A DNA stretch of 64,000 bases, taken from positions 1 to 64,000 of the forward strand of contig JALHPN010000017.1 in assembly GCA_022842465.1 (NCBI GenBank), written 5' to 3'. Shown piece after piece: positions 51,155 through 61,200 of this stretch (position 1 is the first letter of the stretch; every line of letters starts with the position of its first letter). Made by a program: the position numbers and the translations under genes. Below the pieces are notes generated by a model. It was not told where the DNA came from, did no database searches, and saw only the letters and a program-made list of their open reading frames with translations. The DNA comes from Polyangiaceae bacterium. GTDB taxonomy: Bacteria; Myxococcota_A; Polyangia; Polyangiales; Polyangiaceae.

Positions 51155-51619
51155 TCAGGCCGCCTCGGCGCGCGCGAAGAGGCGCTCGATCGTCCGGTAG
51201 CGGTAGTCGAAGATCGTCGTGAGCTGCCGCTTCACGAACGCGACGTGGGCGATGGACCCGAGCGGCCCGAGGGGGAGATCGTAGTCGACGACGTCGCGCA
51301 TGCGGGTCCCGCCCGGCGCCTCCTCGAACGCGTGGAGGTGATGCCAGAGCGCGTAGGGCCCCGATAGCTGTCGATCGACGAAGCGCACGCCGGGCTCCCA
51401 CACGTCGATGCGCGTCCTCCACTTCATCGGCACGCCGAGGAGCTTGATCCGGTAGTCGATGAGCGCCCCCTCCGTCATGGCGATCGGCAGCGGCGTCCGG
51501 ATCTCGAAGCCGAGCCACGGCGGCGTGATGCGCTCGAGGTTCTCGGCCTTCGAGAAGAACTCGAAGACCTCGCCCACGGGGCGGGGGACGACTTGCTCGC
51601 GCTCCAGTCGGTAGGGCAT
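51155..51619 (-). CDS. SRPBCC (START-like) domain protein
   Basis: 154 residues forming one START-like hydrophobic-pocket domain: LEREQVVPRPVGEVFEFFSK at the N-terminus, ERITPPWLGFEI, the strands WRTRIDVWEPGVRFVDRQL and the long C-terminal helix ending IERLFARA. The opening and TPPW motif place it in the cell-division-inhibitor/polyketide-cyclase-like branch usually annotated as SRPBCC. Such proteins bind lipids or small aromatic ligands; the ligand here is unknown. It faces the GMC gene across 6 bp. Confidence 0.85.
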   Translation of the reverse strand: MPYRLEREQVVPRPVGEVFEFFSKAENLERITPPWLGFEIRTPLPIAMTEGALIDYRIKLLGVPMKWRTRIDVWEPGVRFVDRQLSGPYALWHHLHAFEEAPGGTRMRDVVDYDLPLGPLGSIAHVAFVKRQLTTIFDYRYRTIERLFARAEAA

Positions 51620-51776
51620 CGCACCCGGTCGGATGCCGCCGGAAACCCGAGGGTTGTCGCGGGGCGAGAGATCGCGCGAGGATGCTCACGCCGCGATCGG
51701 CCGGCCCCCGTCGATTTCGTGTCACCAGCGGCCCCGGTCGTCGCGTTGGCCCTCCGAACCCCCGGAGAACGCCACG

Positions 51777-54011
51777 ATGACCCTCGCCCGTACGCTCTTT
51801 CCCTACCGCATGTCCGCAAGTCCCGAGCCTTCCTCCGCCGACGCTGGCGTCGCGGTCACGGACGCCCTCGGCAGGAGCTTGCCGTTCGTCTCCGCCCGCG
51901 TGAGGGCGACTGCCGGGGGCGGGCTGGCACGCATCGTCCTCGAGCAGACGTTCGAGAACCCTCACGACGAGACGCTCCGCATCACCTACCGCATGCCGCT
52001 CCCCGCGGACGGCGCGGTGAGCGGGTACGCCTTCGAGATCGGCGCCCGCACGGTCACCGGAAAGGTCGACCGCAAGGAGCGCGCGCGCGAGCGCTTCGAG
52101 GAGGCGCTCGCGGACGGGCGGACCGCGGCGCTGCTGGATCAGGAGCGCGCGGACGTGTTCACGCAGCAGATCGGGAACGTCCCCGCGCGCGCCACGATCG
52201 TCGCGCGCATCACGATCGACCTCCGCCTCGCCTGGCTACCGGAGGGCGAGTGGGAGCTCCGCGTGCCGACCGTCATCGGTCCGCGGTACGTGGTGACGAA
52301 GGAGGACGCGGCGGCCGTGGGCGTCCGCGTCGCGACGGCGGGCACGAGCGCGCGCGTCCACCTCGATCTCGTCGTGAGAGACGAGATCGAAGGTGGCGCG
52401 CCGACGTCGCCGTCGCATCCGATCACGACGACCCGCGGCGGCGTGACGATGCTCCGCGACGTCGGGGGCGCACGGCTCGATCGCGATCTCGTCGTTCGCT
52501 GGCGCGTCGCGAAGCCCGAGGCCTCCGCGGCGCTCGTCGTCGGTCGGCCCGACGACGGCCCGCACGCGGACCACGCGTACGGCCTCCTCACCGTCGTGCC
52601 GCCCGAGCCGCGCGCGGCGAAGGCGATCCCGCGGGACCTCGTCGTGCTCCTCGACACGAGCGGCTCGATGGGTGGCCAGCCGCTCGAGCAGGGCAAGCGC
52701 GTCGTCGCGCAGGTCGTGTCCGCGCTGTCGGCCGACGACACCCTCGAGCTCGTCGAGTTCTCGGACGCGCCGCGTCGCTTCGCGAAGGTCGCTCTCCCCG
52801 CGACGGAGGAGACGAAGACGAAGGCGCTCGCGTGGCTCCGCGCGCGAAAGGCCGGCGGCGCGACGGAGATGGAGGCCGCCGTGATCGAGGCGCTCTCGTC
52901 GCTCCGCCCCGGCGCGCAGCGGCAGGTCGTGCTCGTCACCGACGGGTACATCGGGGGCGAGCAGCGCATCGTGACGCTCCTCCACGAGAGCCTCCCGCGG
53001 TCGTGCCGGATGCACGTCGTCGGGGTCGGGTCGGGCGTGAACCGCACGCTCTCGACCTCGATCGCTCGCGCGGGCCGCGGCGCGGAGGTCCTGGTCGGCC
53101 TCGACGAGGACGCCGAGCGCGCGGCCAAGCGCCTCGTCGACCGCACGCGCGCGCCGGTGCTCACCGACCTCGTCGTCCTCGGCAGCGCGCTCGTCGACCA
53201 CGCGCCAGCCCACGTGCCGGACGTCTTCGCGGGCGCGCCCGTCCTCGCCGCCCTCCGGCTCCGGCCCGAGGGCGGGACGATCACCGTGCGCGGCGCGCTC
53301 GCGGGCGGAGCCTGGTCGAAGACCGTGGAGGTGCCGCGGACGAGCCCCGGCAGCGGGGAGGCCGCCGTCGCCGCGCTCTACGCGCGCGAGGCGGTGGCGG
53401 ACCTCGAGGTGCGGTGGACGATCGGGAGCGACACCGCCGCCGTCGACCGGCAGATCGAGAGCCTCGGCCTCGTCTTCCAGATCGCCACGCGGAAGACGTC
53501 GTGGGTCGCGATCGACGAGGTGCGCTCGGTCGATCCGACGAAGCAGGGCGTCTCGGAGGACGTCCCGCAGGAGCTGCCCTACGGCACGACGGCAGCGTCG
53601 TTCGGGCTCGAGGGGGCCACGGCGACCGCGGAGCGCGACGGCTTCGCCACGACGAGCACGCGGGCCACCGCGATGAAGGGGGCGGCGCCGCAGGCGATGA
53701 GGTCGCGCGGCGCGCCGATGCCGCCGAAGGCCGCCAGGGTGCCGTCGCCGGCCTCCATGGGAGGGGCGCCGCCGCCGAGCCCGCCCTCGGGCGCCGCGTT
53801 CGCGGTCGCGGACGCGGACGCGGACGAGGCGGAGGTGGACGCGCTCGCCCGGACGAGCGTGAAGAAGGAGGCGTCGTCGGAGCCTCGCCCGATGCCGGTC
53901 TCCGAAGCGCCGCCCGTGACGCCGAAGCGCAGGGCGCCGCGCTGGCTCGCCGTCGTCCTCCTCGTCCTCCTCTTCCTCGCGGCCTTCATCGTCTGGTGGG
54001 TCTCCCGCTGA
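51777..54011 (+). CDS. VIT and von Willebrand factor A domain membrane protein
   Basis: 744 residues with GGAGA 7-8 nt before the ATG. An N-terminal VIT domain (about 25-150, LEQTFENPHDETLRITYRMP) is followed by a vWA domain with an intact MIDAS DTSGSMGG (D293) and a later VLVTDGYIGGEQ. A long Ala/Pro-rich region (about 600-715) leads to one membrane helix near 722-742, so the vWA head and tail lie on opposite sides of a membrane or the head is exported by an unclear route, as there is no signal peptide. It begins a unit with an ECF sigma factor 11 bp downstream and an 83-residue protein. Confidence 0.88.
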   Translation: MTLARTLFPYRMSASPEPSSADAGVAVTDALGRSLPFVSARVRATAGGGLARIVLEQTFENPHDETLRITYRMPLPADGAVSGYAFEIGARTVTGKVDRKERARERFEEALADGRTAALLDQERADVFTQQIGNVPARATIVARITIDLRLAWLPEGEWELRVPTVIGPRYVVTKEDAAAVGVRVATAGTSARVHLDLVVRDEIEGGAPTSPSHPITTTRGGVTMLRDVGGARLDRDLVVRWRVAKPEASAALVVGRPDDGPHADHAYGLLTVVPPEPRAAKAIPRDLVVLLDTSGSMGGQPLEQGKRVVAQVVSALSADDTLELVEFSDAPRRFAKVALPATEETKTKALAWLRARKAGGATEMEAAVIEALSSLRPGAQRQVVLVTDGYIGGEQRIVTLLHESLPRSCRMHVVGVGSGVNRTLSTSIARAGRGAEVLVGLDEDAERAAKRLVDRTRAPVLTDLVVLGSALVDHAPAHVPDVFAGAPVLAALRLRPEGGTITVRGALAGGAWSKTVEVPRTSPGSGEAAVAALYAREAVADLEVRWTIGSDTAAVDRQIESLGLVFQIATRKTSWVAIDEVRSVDPTKQGVSEDVPQELPYGTTAASFGLEGATATAERDGFATTSTRATAMKGAAPQAMRSRGAPMPPKAARVPSPASMGGAPPPSPPSGAAFAVADADADEAEVDALARTSVKKEASSEPRPMPVSEAPPVTPKRRAPRWLAVVLLVLLFLAAFIVWWVSR

Positions 54012-54022
54012 GCGCCCTTCGT

Positions 54023-54589
54023 ATGAACCTCGATCTCTACCTGCCCGCCATCCAGTCGCGCGACGCGGACGCGTTCGCGGCGTGGATGGCGGCCGTCGAG
54101 CCGCGCGTGCGCGGGAGCCTCCGCTCGTTCGCGGCGGTGGTGGACGTCGAGGCGGTGCTCCAGGAGACGCTCCTCCGCGTCTGGCAGGTCGCGCCGCGCT
54201 TCGTGCCGGACGGGGAGCCGGACGGGCTCGCGCGCCTCGCGGTGCGGATCGGGCGGAACCTCGCGGTGAGCGAGGTCCGCCGGATCCGCGCGCGACCCGC
54301 CGAGGACCTCGATGCGCTCCTCCTCGAGGAGGAGACCCACGACGATGCGCCGCCCGATCCGCTCCTCCGCGAGCGCATCCGCGTCTGCCACGAGGCGCTC
54401 CCCGACAAGCCGCGCCAGGCGCTCGACGCGCGCCTCCGCGGGGGCGGGGGCGCGAGCGACGCCGATCTCGCCGCGTCGCTCGCGATGCGGCTGAACACGT
54501 TCCTCCAGAACTTCGGCCGCGCCCGCCGCCTCCTCGCGGCGTGTCTGGCGAAGCACGGCATCCACGTCGACCCGGAGCTCGAGGCATGA
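54023..54589 (+). CDS. ECF-type sigma factor
   Basis: 188 residues. Region 2 (DADAFAAWMAAVEPRVRGSL, VEAVLQETLLRVWQVAPRF) and region 4 (ASDADLAASLAMRLNTFLQN) are recognisable, with region 1.1 and 3 absent as expected for ECF factors. The region 4 end MRLNTFLQNFGRARRLL is a pattern I recall from myxobacterial sigma-like proteins. It starts 11 bp after the VIT/vWA gene and overlaps the next gene by ATGA. No classic zinc-binding anti-sigma gene is adjacent. It may therefore be controlled by one of its two operon partners, which is inference. Confidence 0.8.
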   Translation: MNLDLYLPAIQSRDADAFAAWMAAVEPRVRGSLRSFAAVVDVEAVLQETLLRVWQVAPRFVPDGEPDGLARLAVRIGRNLAVSEVRRIRARPAEDLDALLLEEETHDDAPPDPLLRERIRVCHEALPDKPRQALDARLRGGGGASDADLAASLAMRLNTFLQNFGRARRLLAACLAKHGIHVDPELEA

Positions 54590-54837
54590 GCGACATCCAA
54601 GGCCCCGGCGAGCCGCGCGACGACGACGACCTCCTCGTCGAGCAGGTCGCGAGCGCCTGGCGCCCGCGGTCGCGCGACGCGCTCCGCTATCACGCGGCGT
54701 GGCACGATCTCGGGCCCGAGGGCCGCGTCCGCGCCTTCGAGCGGGCCCGCGCGCTCCGGGAGGTCGAGGCCGCGCTCGACCCTCGCGGCCTCTCCACCAC
54801 GGCCCGCGCCGTCCTCCGGAAGATCACCGGCGGGTGA
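54586..54837 (+). CDS. Small protein coupled to the ECF sigma factor
   Basis: 83 residues with start overlapping the sigma-factor stop (ATGA). An acidic N-terminus (GEPRDDDDLLVEQVASAW) is followed by a basic helical segment (RPRSRDALRYHAAWHDLGPE, RVRAFERARALREVEAAL). There is no cysteine or membrane helix, so it is not a zinc-type anti-sigma factor. The coupling suggests equimolar synthesis with the sigma factor; a modulator or anti-sigma role is a reasonable guess only. The opposing methyltransferase gene ends 6 bp away. Confidence 0.7.
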   Translation: MSDIQGPGEPRDDDDLLVEQVASAWRPRSRDALRYHAAWHDLGPEGRVRAFERARALREVEAALDPRGLSTTARAVLRKITGG

Positions 54838-54843
54838 CGCCGG

Positions 54844-55656
54844 TCAACCCGTCTGCCGGACGAGCTCGGAGACGAGGAGGCCGGTCGCGACCGCGACGTT
54901 GAGCGACTCGACCGCCCCCGTGCCGCGCAGGGCGACCACCGCATCACACTGCGCGCGGACGCGACCGGCGAGCCCCTCGCGCTCGTTGCCGACGACGAGG
55001 ATCGTCGGCCTCGCGAAGCGAAAGCCGATCGCGTTCGTCTCGGCCGCGCCGTCCGCGCCCACCACGCGGACGCCGCGCGCCCGGAGGCGAGAGAGCGTCT
55101 CGGCGAGGTCGGTCGTCCGCGAGAGCATGAGGTGCTCGACCCCGCCTTCCGCCACGCGGATCGCGTCGTCCGCGAGCGCGGGATGCGGCGCGGGCGCGCC
55201 GAGGAGCGCCGCGTCGACGCCGAAGAAGGCCGCCGACCGGAGGATCGCGCCGATGTTGTAAGGGTTCCGGACCCGATCGAGCGCGATCGCCGTGCCGCGA
55301 TTGCGCGCGAGGATGTCACCGAGCTCCGCCGGGGAGAGCCATCGCCTCGGCCGCGCGTGGACGACGAGCCCCTCGTGCTGGCGCGTGCCCGCCGCGCGCT
55401 CGACCTCGTGCTCCGGCGACACCCGGACGAGCGCGGGGATCCGCGAGAGCGCCGCCGAGTCGCGCGCGAGATCCGCGATCTCGGCGCGGATCGCCTCCAC
55501 ACATTCGACCGCGCGCACGTCCTCCGGCCGCGCCACGATCAGCGCGAGGCCCGCGCGATGGCCGAAGACCCGCTCGTCGCCGTCGCCCGCGCGAGGCGTC
55601 TCTGGCGGACGCGGTCCACGAGGCGCAGATCCGCGAGGGGGAGGGCGGCGCGACAT
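54844..55656 (-). CDS. SpoU/TrmH-family RNA 2'-O-methyltransferase
   Basis: 270 residues. An N-terminal SpoU substrate-binding domain (about 30-110) is followed by the trefoil-knot catalytic domain: motif 1 [20 protein letters not shown], motif 2 [11 protein letters not shown], and motif 3 [15 protein letters not shown]. This is the family of RlmB, TrmH and thiostrepton-resistance methyltransferases; the exact RNA target cannot be set. An 18-residue Pro/Arg tail precedes the domain. It is divergent from gnd across 62 bp. Confidence 0.92.
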   Translation of the reverse strand: MSRRPPPRGSAPRGPRPPETPRAGDGDERVFGHRAGLALIVARPEDVRAVECVEAIRAEIADLARDSAALSRIPALVRVSPEHEVERAAGTRQHEGLVVHARPRRWLSPAELGDILARNRGTAIALDRVRNPYNIGAILRSAAFFGVDAALLGAPAPHPALADDAIRVAEGGVEHLMLSRTTDLAETLSRLRARGVRVVGADGAAETNAIGFRFARPTILVVGNEREGLAGRVRAQCDAVVALRGTGAVESLNVAVATGLLVSELVRQTG

Positions 55657-55706
55657 CGAGGCGGTTCTACCTCGCCTGTCGGCCTTCCGTCACGCGGATA
55701 GGGGCG

Positions 55707-55712
55707 TATGCT
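55707..55712 (+). promoter_or_regulatory. Candidate leaderless -10 box for gnd
   Basis: TATGCT ends exactly 6 nt before the ATG at 55719 (GCCGCC between), preceded by GGGGCG as at 47576. No Shine-Dalgarno is present in the gap. Confidence 0.5.
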
Positions 55713-55718
55713 GCCGCC

Positions 55719-57185
55719 ATGCAAGGCGACATCGCGCTCATCGGTCTGGCGGTCATGGGACAGAACCTGATCCTCAACATGAACGACCACGGCAACGTGG
55801 TGGTCGCCTTCAACCGTACGGTCTCCAAGGTCGACGAGTTTCTCGCGAACCAGGCGAAGGGCACGAAGGTCGTCGGCGCGGCCTCGATCGCGGACATGTG
55901 CGCGAAGCTGAAGAAGCCGCGCCGCGTGATGATGCTCGTCAAGGCGGGGCAGGCCGTCGACGACTTCATCCAGCAGCTCCTCCCGCACCTCGAGCCCGGC
56001 GACATCATCATCGACGGCGGAAACTCGCTCTTCCAGGACACGGCGCGGCGCGTGAAGGAGGTCGAGGCGAAGGGCCTCCTCTTCGTGGGCGCCGGCGTCT
56101 CGGGCGGCGAGGAGGGCGCGCGGCGCGGCCCGTCGATCATGCCCGGCGGCTCGCCTGCGGCGTGGGCGCACTTGAAGGACATCTTCCAGGGCGTCGCCGC
56201 GAAGGTCGACGGCGGACAACCCTGCTGCGACTGGGTCGGGGAGGGCGGCGCCGGCCACTACGTGAAGATGGTCCACAACGGGATCGAGTACGGCGACATG
56301 CAGCTCATCTGCGAGGCCTACCACCTCATGAAGGACGGCCTCGGCATGTCCCACGACGAGATGCACCGCGTCTTCGCGGAGTGGAACGAGGGCGTCCTCG
56401 ACAGCTACCTCGTCGAGATCACGCGCGACATCCTGGCTTTTCGCGAGAACGGCGAGCCGCTCGTCGAGAAGATCCTCGACAAGGCGGGCCAGAAGGGGAC
56501 CGGAAAATGGACCGTCGAGGACTCGATGGAGCACGGCATCCCCATCACGCTCATCTCGGAGGCCGTCTACGCCCGCTGCGTCTCCGCGCTGAAGGACGAG
56601 CGCGTCGCCGCGTCGAAGGTGCTCGCCGGTCCCGCCGGGACGGGCGGCCGCGTCGCGAGGATCGAGACCACGGACAAGAAGGCGTTCGTCGACGCCATCC
56701 GTGACGCGCTCTATGCCTCCAAGATCATCAGCTACGCGCAGGGCTACATGCTCATGCGCGCGGCCGCGAAGGCGAACGGCTGGCACCTGAACTACGGCGG
56801 CATCGCCCTCATGTGGCGCGGCGGCTGCATCATCCGGAGTCGCTTCCTCGGGAAGATCAAGGAGGCCTTCGACGCCGACGGCGATCTCGTGAACCTCCTC
56901 CTCGCCCCCTACTTCAAAGGCGAGATCGACCGCGTGCAGGCCGGGTGGCGAAAGGTCGTCGCGTCGGCGGTCACCAGCGGTGTGCCGGTCCCCGCCTTCG
57001 CGACGGCGCTCTCGTTCTACGACTCCTATCGCTCCGACCGGCTGCCGGCGAACCTCCTCCAGGCCCAGCGCGACTACTTCGGCGCGCACACCTACGAGCG
57101 CACCGACCGACCCCGCGGCGAGTTCCACCACACGAACTGGACGGGCCGCGGCGGCGGCACCTCGAGCACGTCGTACGACGCGTAG
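55719..57185 (+). CDS. gnd: 6-phosphogluconate dehydrogenase (decarboxylating)
   Basis: 488 residues, the long dimeric form. The NADP-binding [17 protein letters not shown] (9-25) is followed by [15 protein letters not shown], the catalytic [16 protein letters not shown] with the helix bearing [14 protein letters not shown], and the C-terminal tail that enters the neighbouring subunit. It converts 6-phosphogluconate to ribulose 5-phosphate with NADPH in the oxidative pentose phosphate pathway. No zwf or pgl gene is nearby. The next gene starts 111 bp downstream. Confidence 0.97.
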   Translation: MQGDIALIGLAVMGQNLILNMNDHGNVVVAFNRTVSKVDEFLANQAKGTKVVGAASIADMCAKLKKPRRVMMLVKAGQAVDDFIQQLLPHLEPGDIIIDGGNSLFQDTARRVKEVEAKGLLFVGAGVSGGEEGARRGPSIMPGGSPAAWAHLKDIFQGVAAKVDGGQPCCDWVGEGGAGHYVKMVHNGIEYGDMQLICEAYHLMKDGLGMSHDEMHRVFAEWNEGVLDSYLVEITRDILAFRENGEPLVEKILDKAGQKGTGKWTVEDSMEHGIPITLISEAVYARCVSALKDERVAASKVLAGPAGTGGRVARIETTDKKAFVDAIRDALYASKIISYAQGYMLMRAAAKANGWHLNYGGIALMWRGGCIIRSRFLGKIKEAFDADGDLVNLLLAPYFKGEIDRVQAGWRKVVASAVTSGVPVPAFATALSFYDSYRSDRLPANLLQAQRDYFGAHTYERTDRPRGEFHHTNWTGRGGGTSSTSYDA

Positions 57186-57296
57186 CTTGCGACGGTGGGC
57201 CGTCGGTCGAGCGTCATCGCGTCGACGGTGCCCCGCGGGACGCCCCGAATCCCGGCGTCGAGCGGCGTTGGCCTCGCGCTTGCTCCATCCTCGCGC

Positions 57297-58241
57297 ATGT
57301 CCGACCGTGATCGCCCCATGTTCGTGCACGAGTCCACGAGCACCTCCGACGACGACCTCTGTCGTGAGGCCCGCACGCACCTCGCCCGCTCCCCGCACCT
57401 CCAGGTCGTGGCCGAGGTCCTCCAGAAGCTGCGCGCGCAGGATCTCCCCTGGTGGACCCCCGAGTCGCTCCGAGGGACGTGGAGCGCGCGCGCGCGCATG
57501 CGCTGGTACGCGCAGCGCCCCGACCTTCGCCAGAAGATCACCGCCGACCTCACGGGCCTCCCGCCCAACACGGCGCGGGTGAAGACGCCCGACTTCCAGG
57601 CCGACCTGCTCGACGCGGTGCTCGACAACGGCGACGTGGGCGCGGCCGAGCTCGAGCACGCGTTCCAGCCGGCGGACCTCGTCGTCTACGGCCCGGCCGA
57701 GCAGATGTGGACCGCGTTCCGCGAGCGTATGCCGTGGAACGAGGAGTCCCCCGTGCACCAGCGCCTCGTGGCCTGGCTGCTCCGCACGCTCCTCTCCGAT
57801 CGCAGCCACATCGACGGCATGGCGCGAAAGCCGATCCTGACGCCGTGGGAGGTCCGCGCGGCCATCGATCCCGTGGTCTGGCAGACGCGTATCCCTGCGG
57901 ACGTCCGCGCCGCGGTCGACGACGCGCGCCTCCGCCAGGAGCGCTCGCGCGCGCGCGAGCCCTTCACCACCCGGCAGGAGCTCTTCATCTGCACGCCCGA
58001 CCACATCGCCGCCAGCGTTCCGCTGGTCGACCTCGAGGGCGTCGTCGCCGCCGCGGAGCGGAACATGGGCTTCGGGGCGCCGATGGCGAACGACGCGATG
58101 ACGCCCGAGGCCGTCGCCCTCCCGAGCGCGCCGACCTCCGCGCGCGGCGACGGTGCCTGCGCGCCGCTCACGGTCGTCGGCGCGGGCGACCGGACGACGA
58201 CGATGTTCCGTCCGTCGCGGGTCGTCGCGAAGACGGGGTGA
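57297..58241 (+). CDS. Hypothetical protein
   Basis: 314 residues from ATG 57297. It has no signal peptide or membrane helix. The N-terminal 150 residues are helical and tryptophan-rich (LPWWTPESLRGTW, RARMRWYAQRPDL), and the middle contains VVWQTRIPADVRAAV and FTTRQELFICTPDHI. It ends in a low-complexity Ala/Thr-rich stretch. No family is recognised. A CATCCT lies 5 nt before the start. It faces the PHP lipoprotein gene with 2 bp between stops. Confidence 0.6.
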   Translation: MSDRDRPMFVHESTSTSDDDLCREARTHLARSPHLQVVAEVLQKLRAQDLPWWTPESLRGTWSARARMRWYAQRPDLRQKITADLTGLPPNTARVKTPDFQADLLDAVLDNGDVGAAELEHAFQPADLVVYGPAEQMWTAFRERMPWNEESPVHQRLVAWLLRTLLSDRSHIDGMARKPILTPWEVRAAIDPVVWQTRIPADVRAAVDDARLRQERSRAREPFTTRQELFICTPDHIAASVPLVDLEGVVAAAERNMGFGAPMANDAMTPEAVALPSAPTSARGDGACAPLTVVGAGDRTTTMFRPSRVVAKTG

Positions 58242-58243
58242 CG

Positions 58244-61200
58244 TCAGTCCCCGTGACCGCCGAGGTGCCCGAACCTCGAGATGGCCTTTCGTACGTCGAG
58301 GGGGTTGTCGGCGCGCGGATAGAAGAGGGGGACTTTGCCACGCGGCTCGAAGCGATCGCGCGTCGAGCTCGCGGCCGCGAGCCTCCGCACCTGCATGCTC
58401 TCGATCGTGGACTTCGGATAGCGGAACGCCTGGAACTTGGGGTCGTTCTCGGGCCGCGCCTGCACCTCCACGGGCACGAGCCCGGGCGGCGTGAACGGGC
58501 CTGCTCCGCGCGTGACCCACACCGGGTTCGTCAGCGCCCAGGCCGTGATCGGGAACACCTCGGGCGGGCGTAGGGCGCCGAACTCGTCGGAGCCGAGACC
58601 GAGCGGGCCGGCGAGGACGGCGACCGCATCGGTGAGGAGCACGGGCGGGACCTCGAGCGGCTTCACGACGGGGAACAGAGACTCGTAGCCGATGGCCTCG
58701 ATCACGAACCACGAGTCGACGGGCGCCCCGGCCGCGTCCTTCGCGAGCTCCATGTCGAGCGCGCCGGCGAGCGGATCCTTCGCGAGGTCGCGCCTCGGAT
58801 CGACGGGGACGACCGCGGCGATCGTCCCGTTCCGCCAGACGACGAGGCGCGCGACGCTCGCCCACGGCGCGCTCGTCAGGCGGTAGCCGAGCGTCACGCG
58901 TGCTGGGTCCTTCGCCTGGATCGTGCTGCCCATCACGCCGCGGACGGGGTCGTCGACCCAGAAGTCCACGAGCGGCGCGTTCGTCGCGACGACGCGGCGG
59001 GACTGCATCGCGTCGACGAGGCGCGACTCGCTCAGCGTGATCGGCCGGTCGTCGCCCACGAACACCATCGTCCGGAAGTGCCCCGCCTCGTCGCCGCCCG
59101 AGTGCGAGTCGCCGGTGCCGACGGCGATCGTGCGGGAGCCGAGGTTCAGGAGCGTGAACCAGTCGTCGACGAGGCCGGGGAACGCGGGCTGACCGTTCTC
59201 CTTCCGCAGGATCGTGCCGGCGGGAGGGACGTTCGCGGGGAGCTCGCCCGAGGGGAGCGCGTCCGGGACGCGGAAGTGGTGGATCTGCCAGAGCAGCTTC
59301 GAGCCGGCGACCTCCATCGCGTCGAACTTCTGGGAGAAGGCCGACGTCCCGTCGCGGGTGCGGAACGCGGGCCCCTTCGGCGCGATCACCTGCTGGACGA
59401 GCGTGGGCGGGAGCTCCTGACCCGTGAAGGGATCGCGCTGGTACTGCGAGAAGTACCCGAGGACGCCGTCCCGGGCGTGGTTCACCTGGACGATGGTTCG
59501 CTCGGGCCCGAGGCTCCCGCGCGCGCGGAGATCGTCGAAGATCTGATCCGGCGTCCGCCGCGCCCACTCGAACGAGCCGTGCGTGACGGGACCCGGGTCG
59601 TAGCGCAGCGGGTAGCCGTTGAAGTGACCGGACTCGAGCGTCGTCATCTCGAGGCCCACCATCGGGAAGAGCCAGTCGAAGAGCTCGTTCCGCGCGACGT
59701 ACGGCCGGTAGTCGGTGACGAAGTTGTGGTCCGTCGCGACCGCCCACTCGACCCCCTCGGCGGCGAGCGAGCGGACGCGCTCGTCGAGGCTCATCCCCGA
59801 GTCGATGCTCTGGCGGCTGTGGATGTGGAGGTCCCCGGCGATCCAGCCCGTCGTGTCGACGACGCGACGGAGCACGTGGGTGACGGACGACGTCTCGCTG
59901 GGGAGGGCGGTGACCGTGGTCGCCGCGAGGTCCCATTCGGGTCCTCGGCTCGTCACGATGCGGTAGGTGCCCGGCCGGAGGAGGAGCTCGGCGGTCCCGC
60001 GGTCGGTGAACGCCTGCGCCTCGACGTACTGGCGCGTGCGTTCGTCGGCGGGATCGTCGTCGACGAGGTCGCTCGAGCGGAACGGCTCTCCCGCCTCGAG
60101 GTCGAAGAGGAAGTTCCGCGTGAGCTTGCCCACGTGCTCCGGCCCGTACGTGCCGATCGCCGACGCCTTCGCGGGGAGCGGATGACCTTCCGCGTCGACG
60201 ACGCGGACGACGACGCGTCCCGGTGGCGTGCTCTCGAGTCGGAGCGGCGTCGACTGACCCTCCACGACGAAGAAGTCGACGAGGGGGGAGAGCGGCCTCC
60301 CGCTCCCCGTCACGCGCGCGCTGTAGCTCCCCGGAGGGATGTTGCCGCCGAAGGAGCCGTTCGCGCGGACGTCGTACTGCGCGAAGACCCGCCGAGGCCC
60401 GCCGCGCTCGGGGCGCTGGTAGACGACCACGCTCGCGCCCTCCGCCGGGACGTTCGTGCCGACGTCGAGGACCTGACCGCCGATCCGCCCCGACGGCGCG
60501 CGCCGGAGCCGGAGGACGCCGTCGAGCACGCTGCCGACGTCGCCGGAGCCGACGATGAAGTGCTTCTTCGTCGCGAAGGACTCGTTCGCGCGGAGCTCGG
60601 CGGGTGCGCTGTCGTAGTACATCCCGAGGAAGCCGTTCGCCGTGAAGGGGACGAGGATGCTCGTGTCGTTCACCGGGGAGCGCGCGTCGTCGTAGATCGC
60701 CTTCTTGCCGAGGACGAAGTTCCTCGGGCTCGCCGCCGCCGCGATCCCATAGCTCGCGCCCTCGCCGCGCGAGGCGACCCACTCGACGACGAGGCCCGGG
60801 AAGGCCGGGAAATCGACCTTCTTCCGGTAGGCGTCCTGGAGGCCGAAGCGCTGGTCGAATCCGACGCCCGGGAGCCAGACGTGGCTCGTCGCGCCGTAGA
60901 GCGCGATGTCGCCGATCGGGACGGTGAAATCCTGGACCGGGAGGTTCACGAGGCCGAGCAGCTGCGTCGCGAGCTCGGAGGGGAAGCGGAGCGCGCGGGG
61001 GCTGATGTTCGTGACCTCCAGCGAGACGTTCACCCACGTCGCGCCGGGCTCGAGCTCGTAGGTGATCGTGTAGCGCAGCTGCGGGCCGCTCGTGAGCGAC
61101 TGAAAGTCGACGTTCGAGCCCGTGACCGCCCGGTTCAGGATCGCCGCGAGCTCGAGGAAGTCTCCCGCCTCGCCCACACACGTGATGCGCGCCGGCCCCC

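Noticed and set aside
55539-61181. An open frame of 1880 codons on the minus strand that crosses several genes
   Set aside because: It spans the TrmH gene, gnd and the PHP lipoprotein in another frame, with Arg/Ala/Pro/Gly-rich composition typical of unused frames in GC-rich DNA. Each part is explained by a conserved protein in a different frame.
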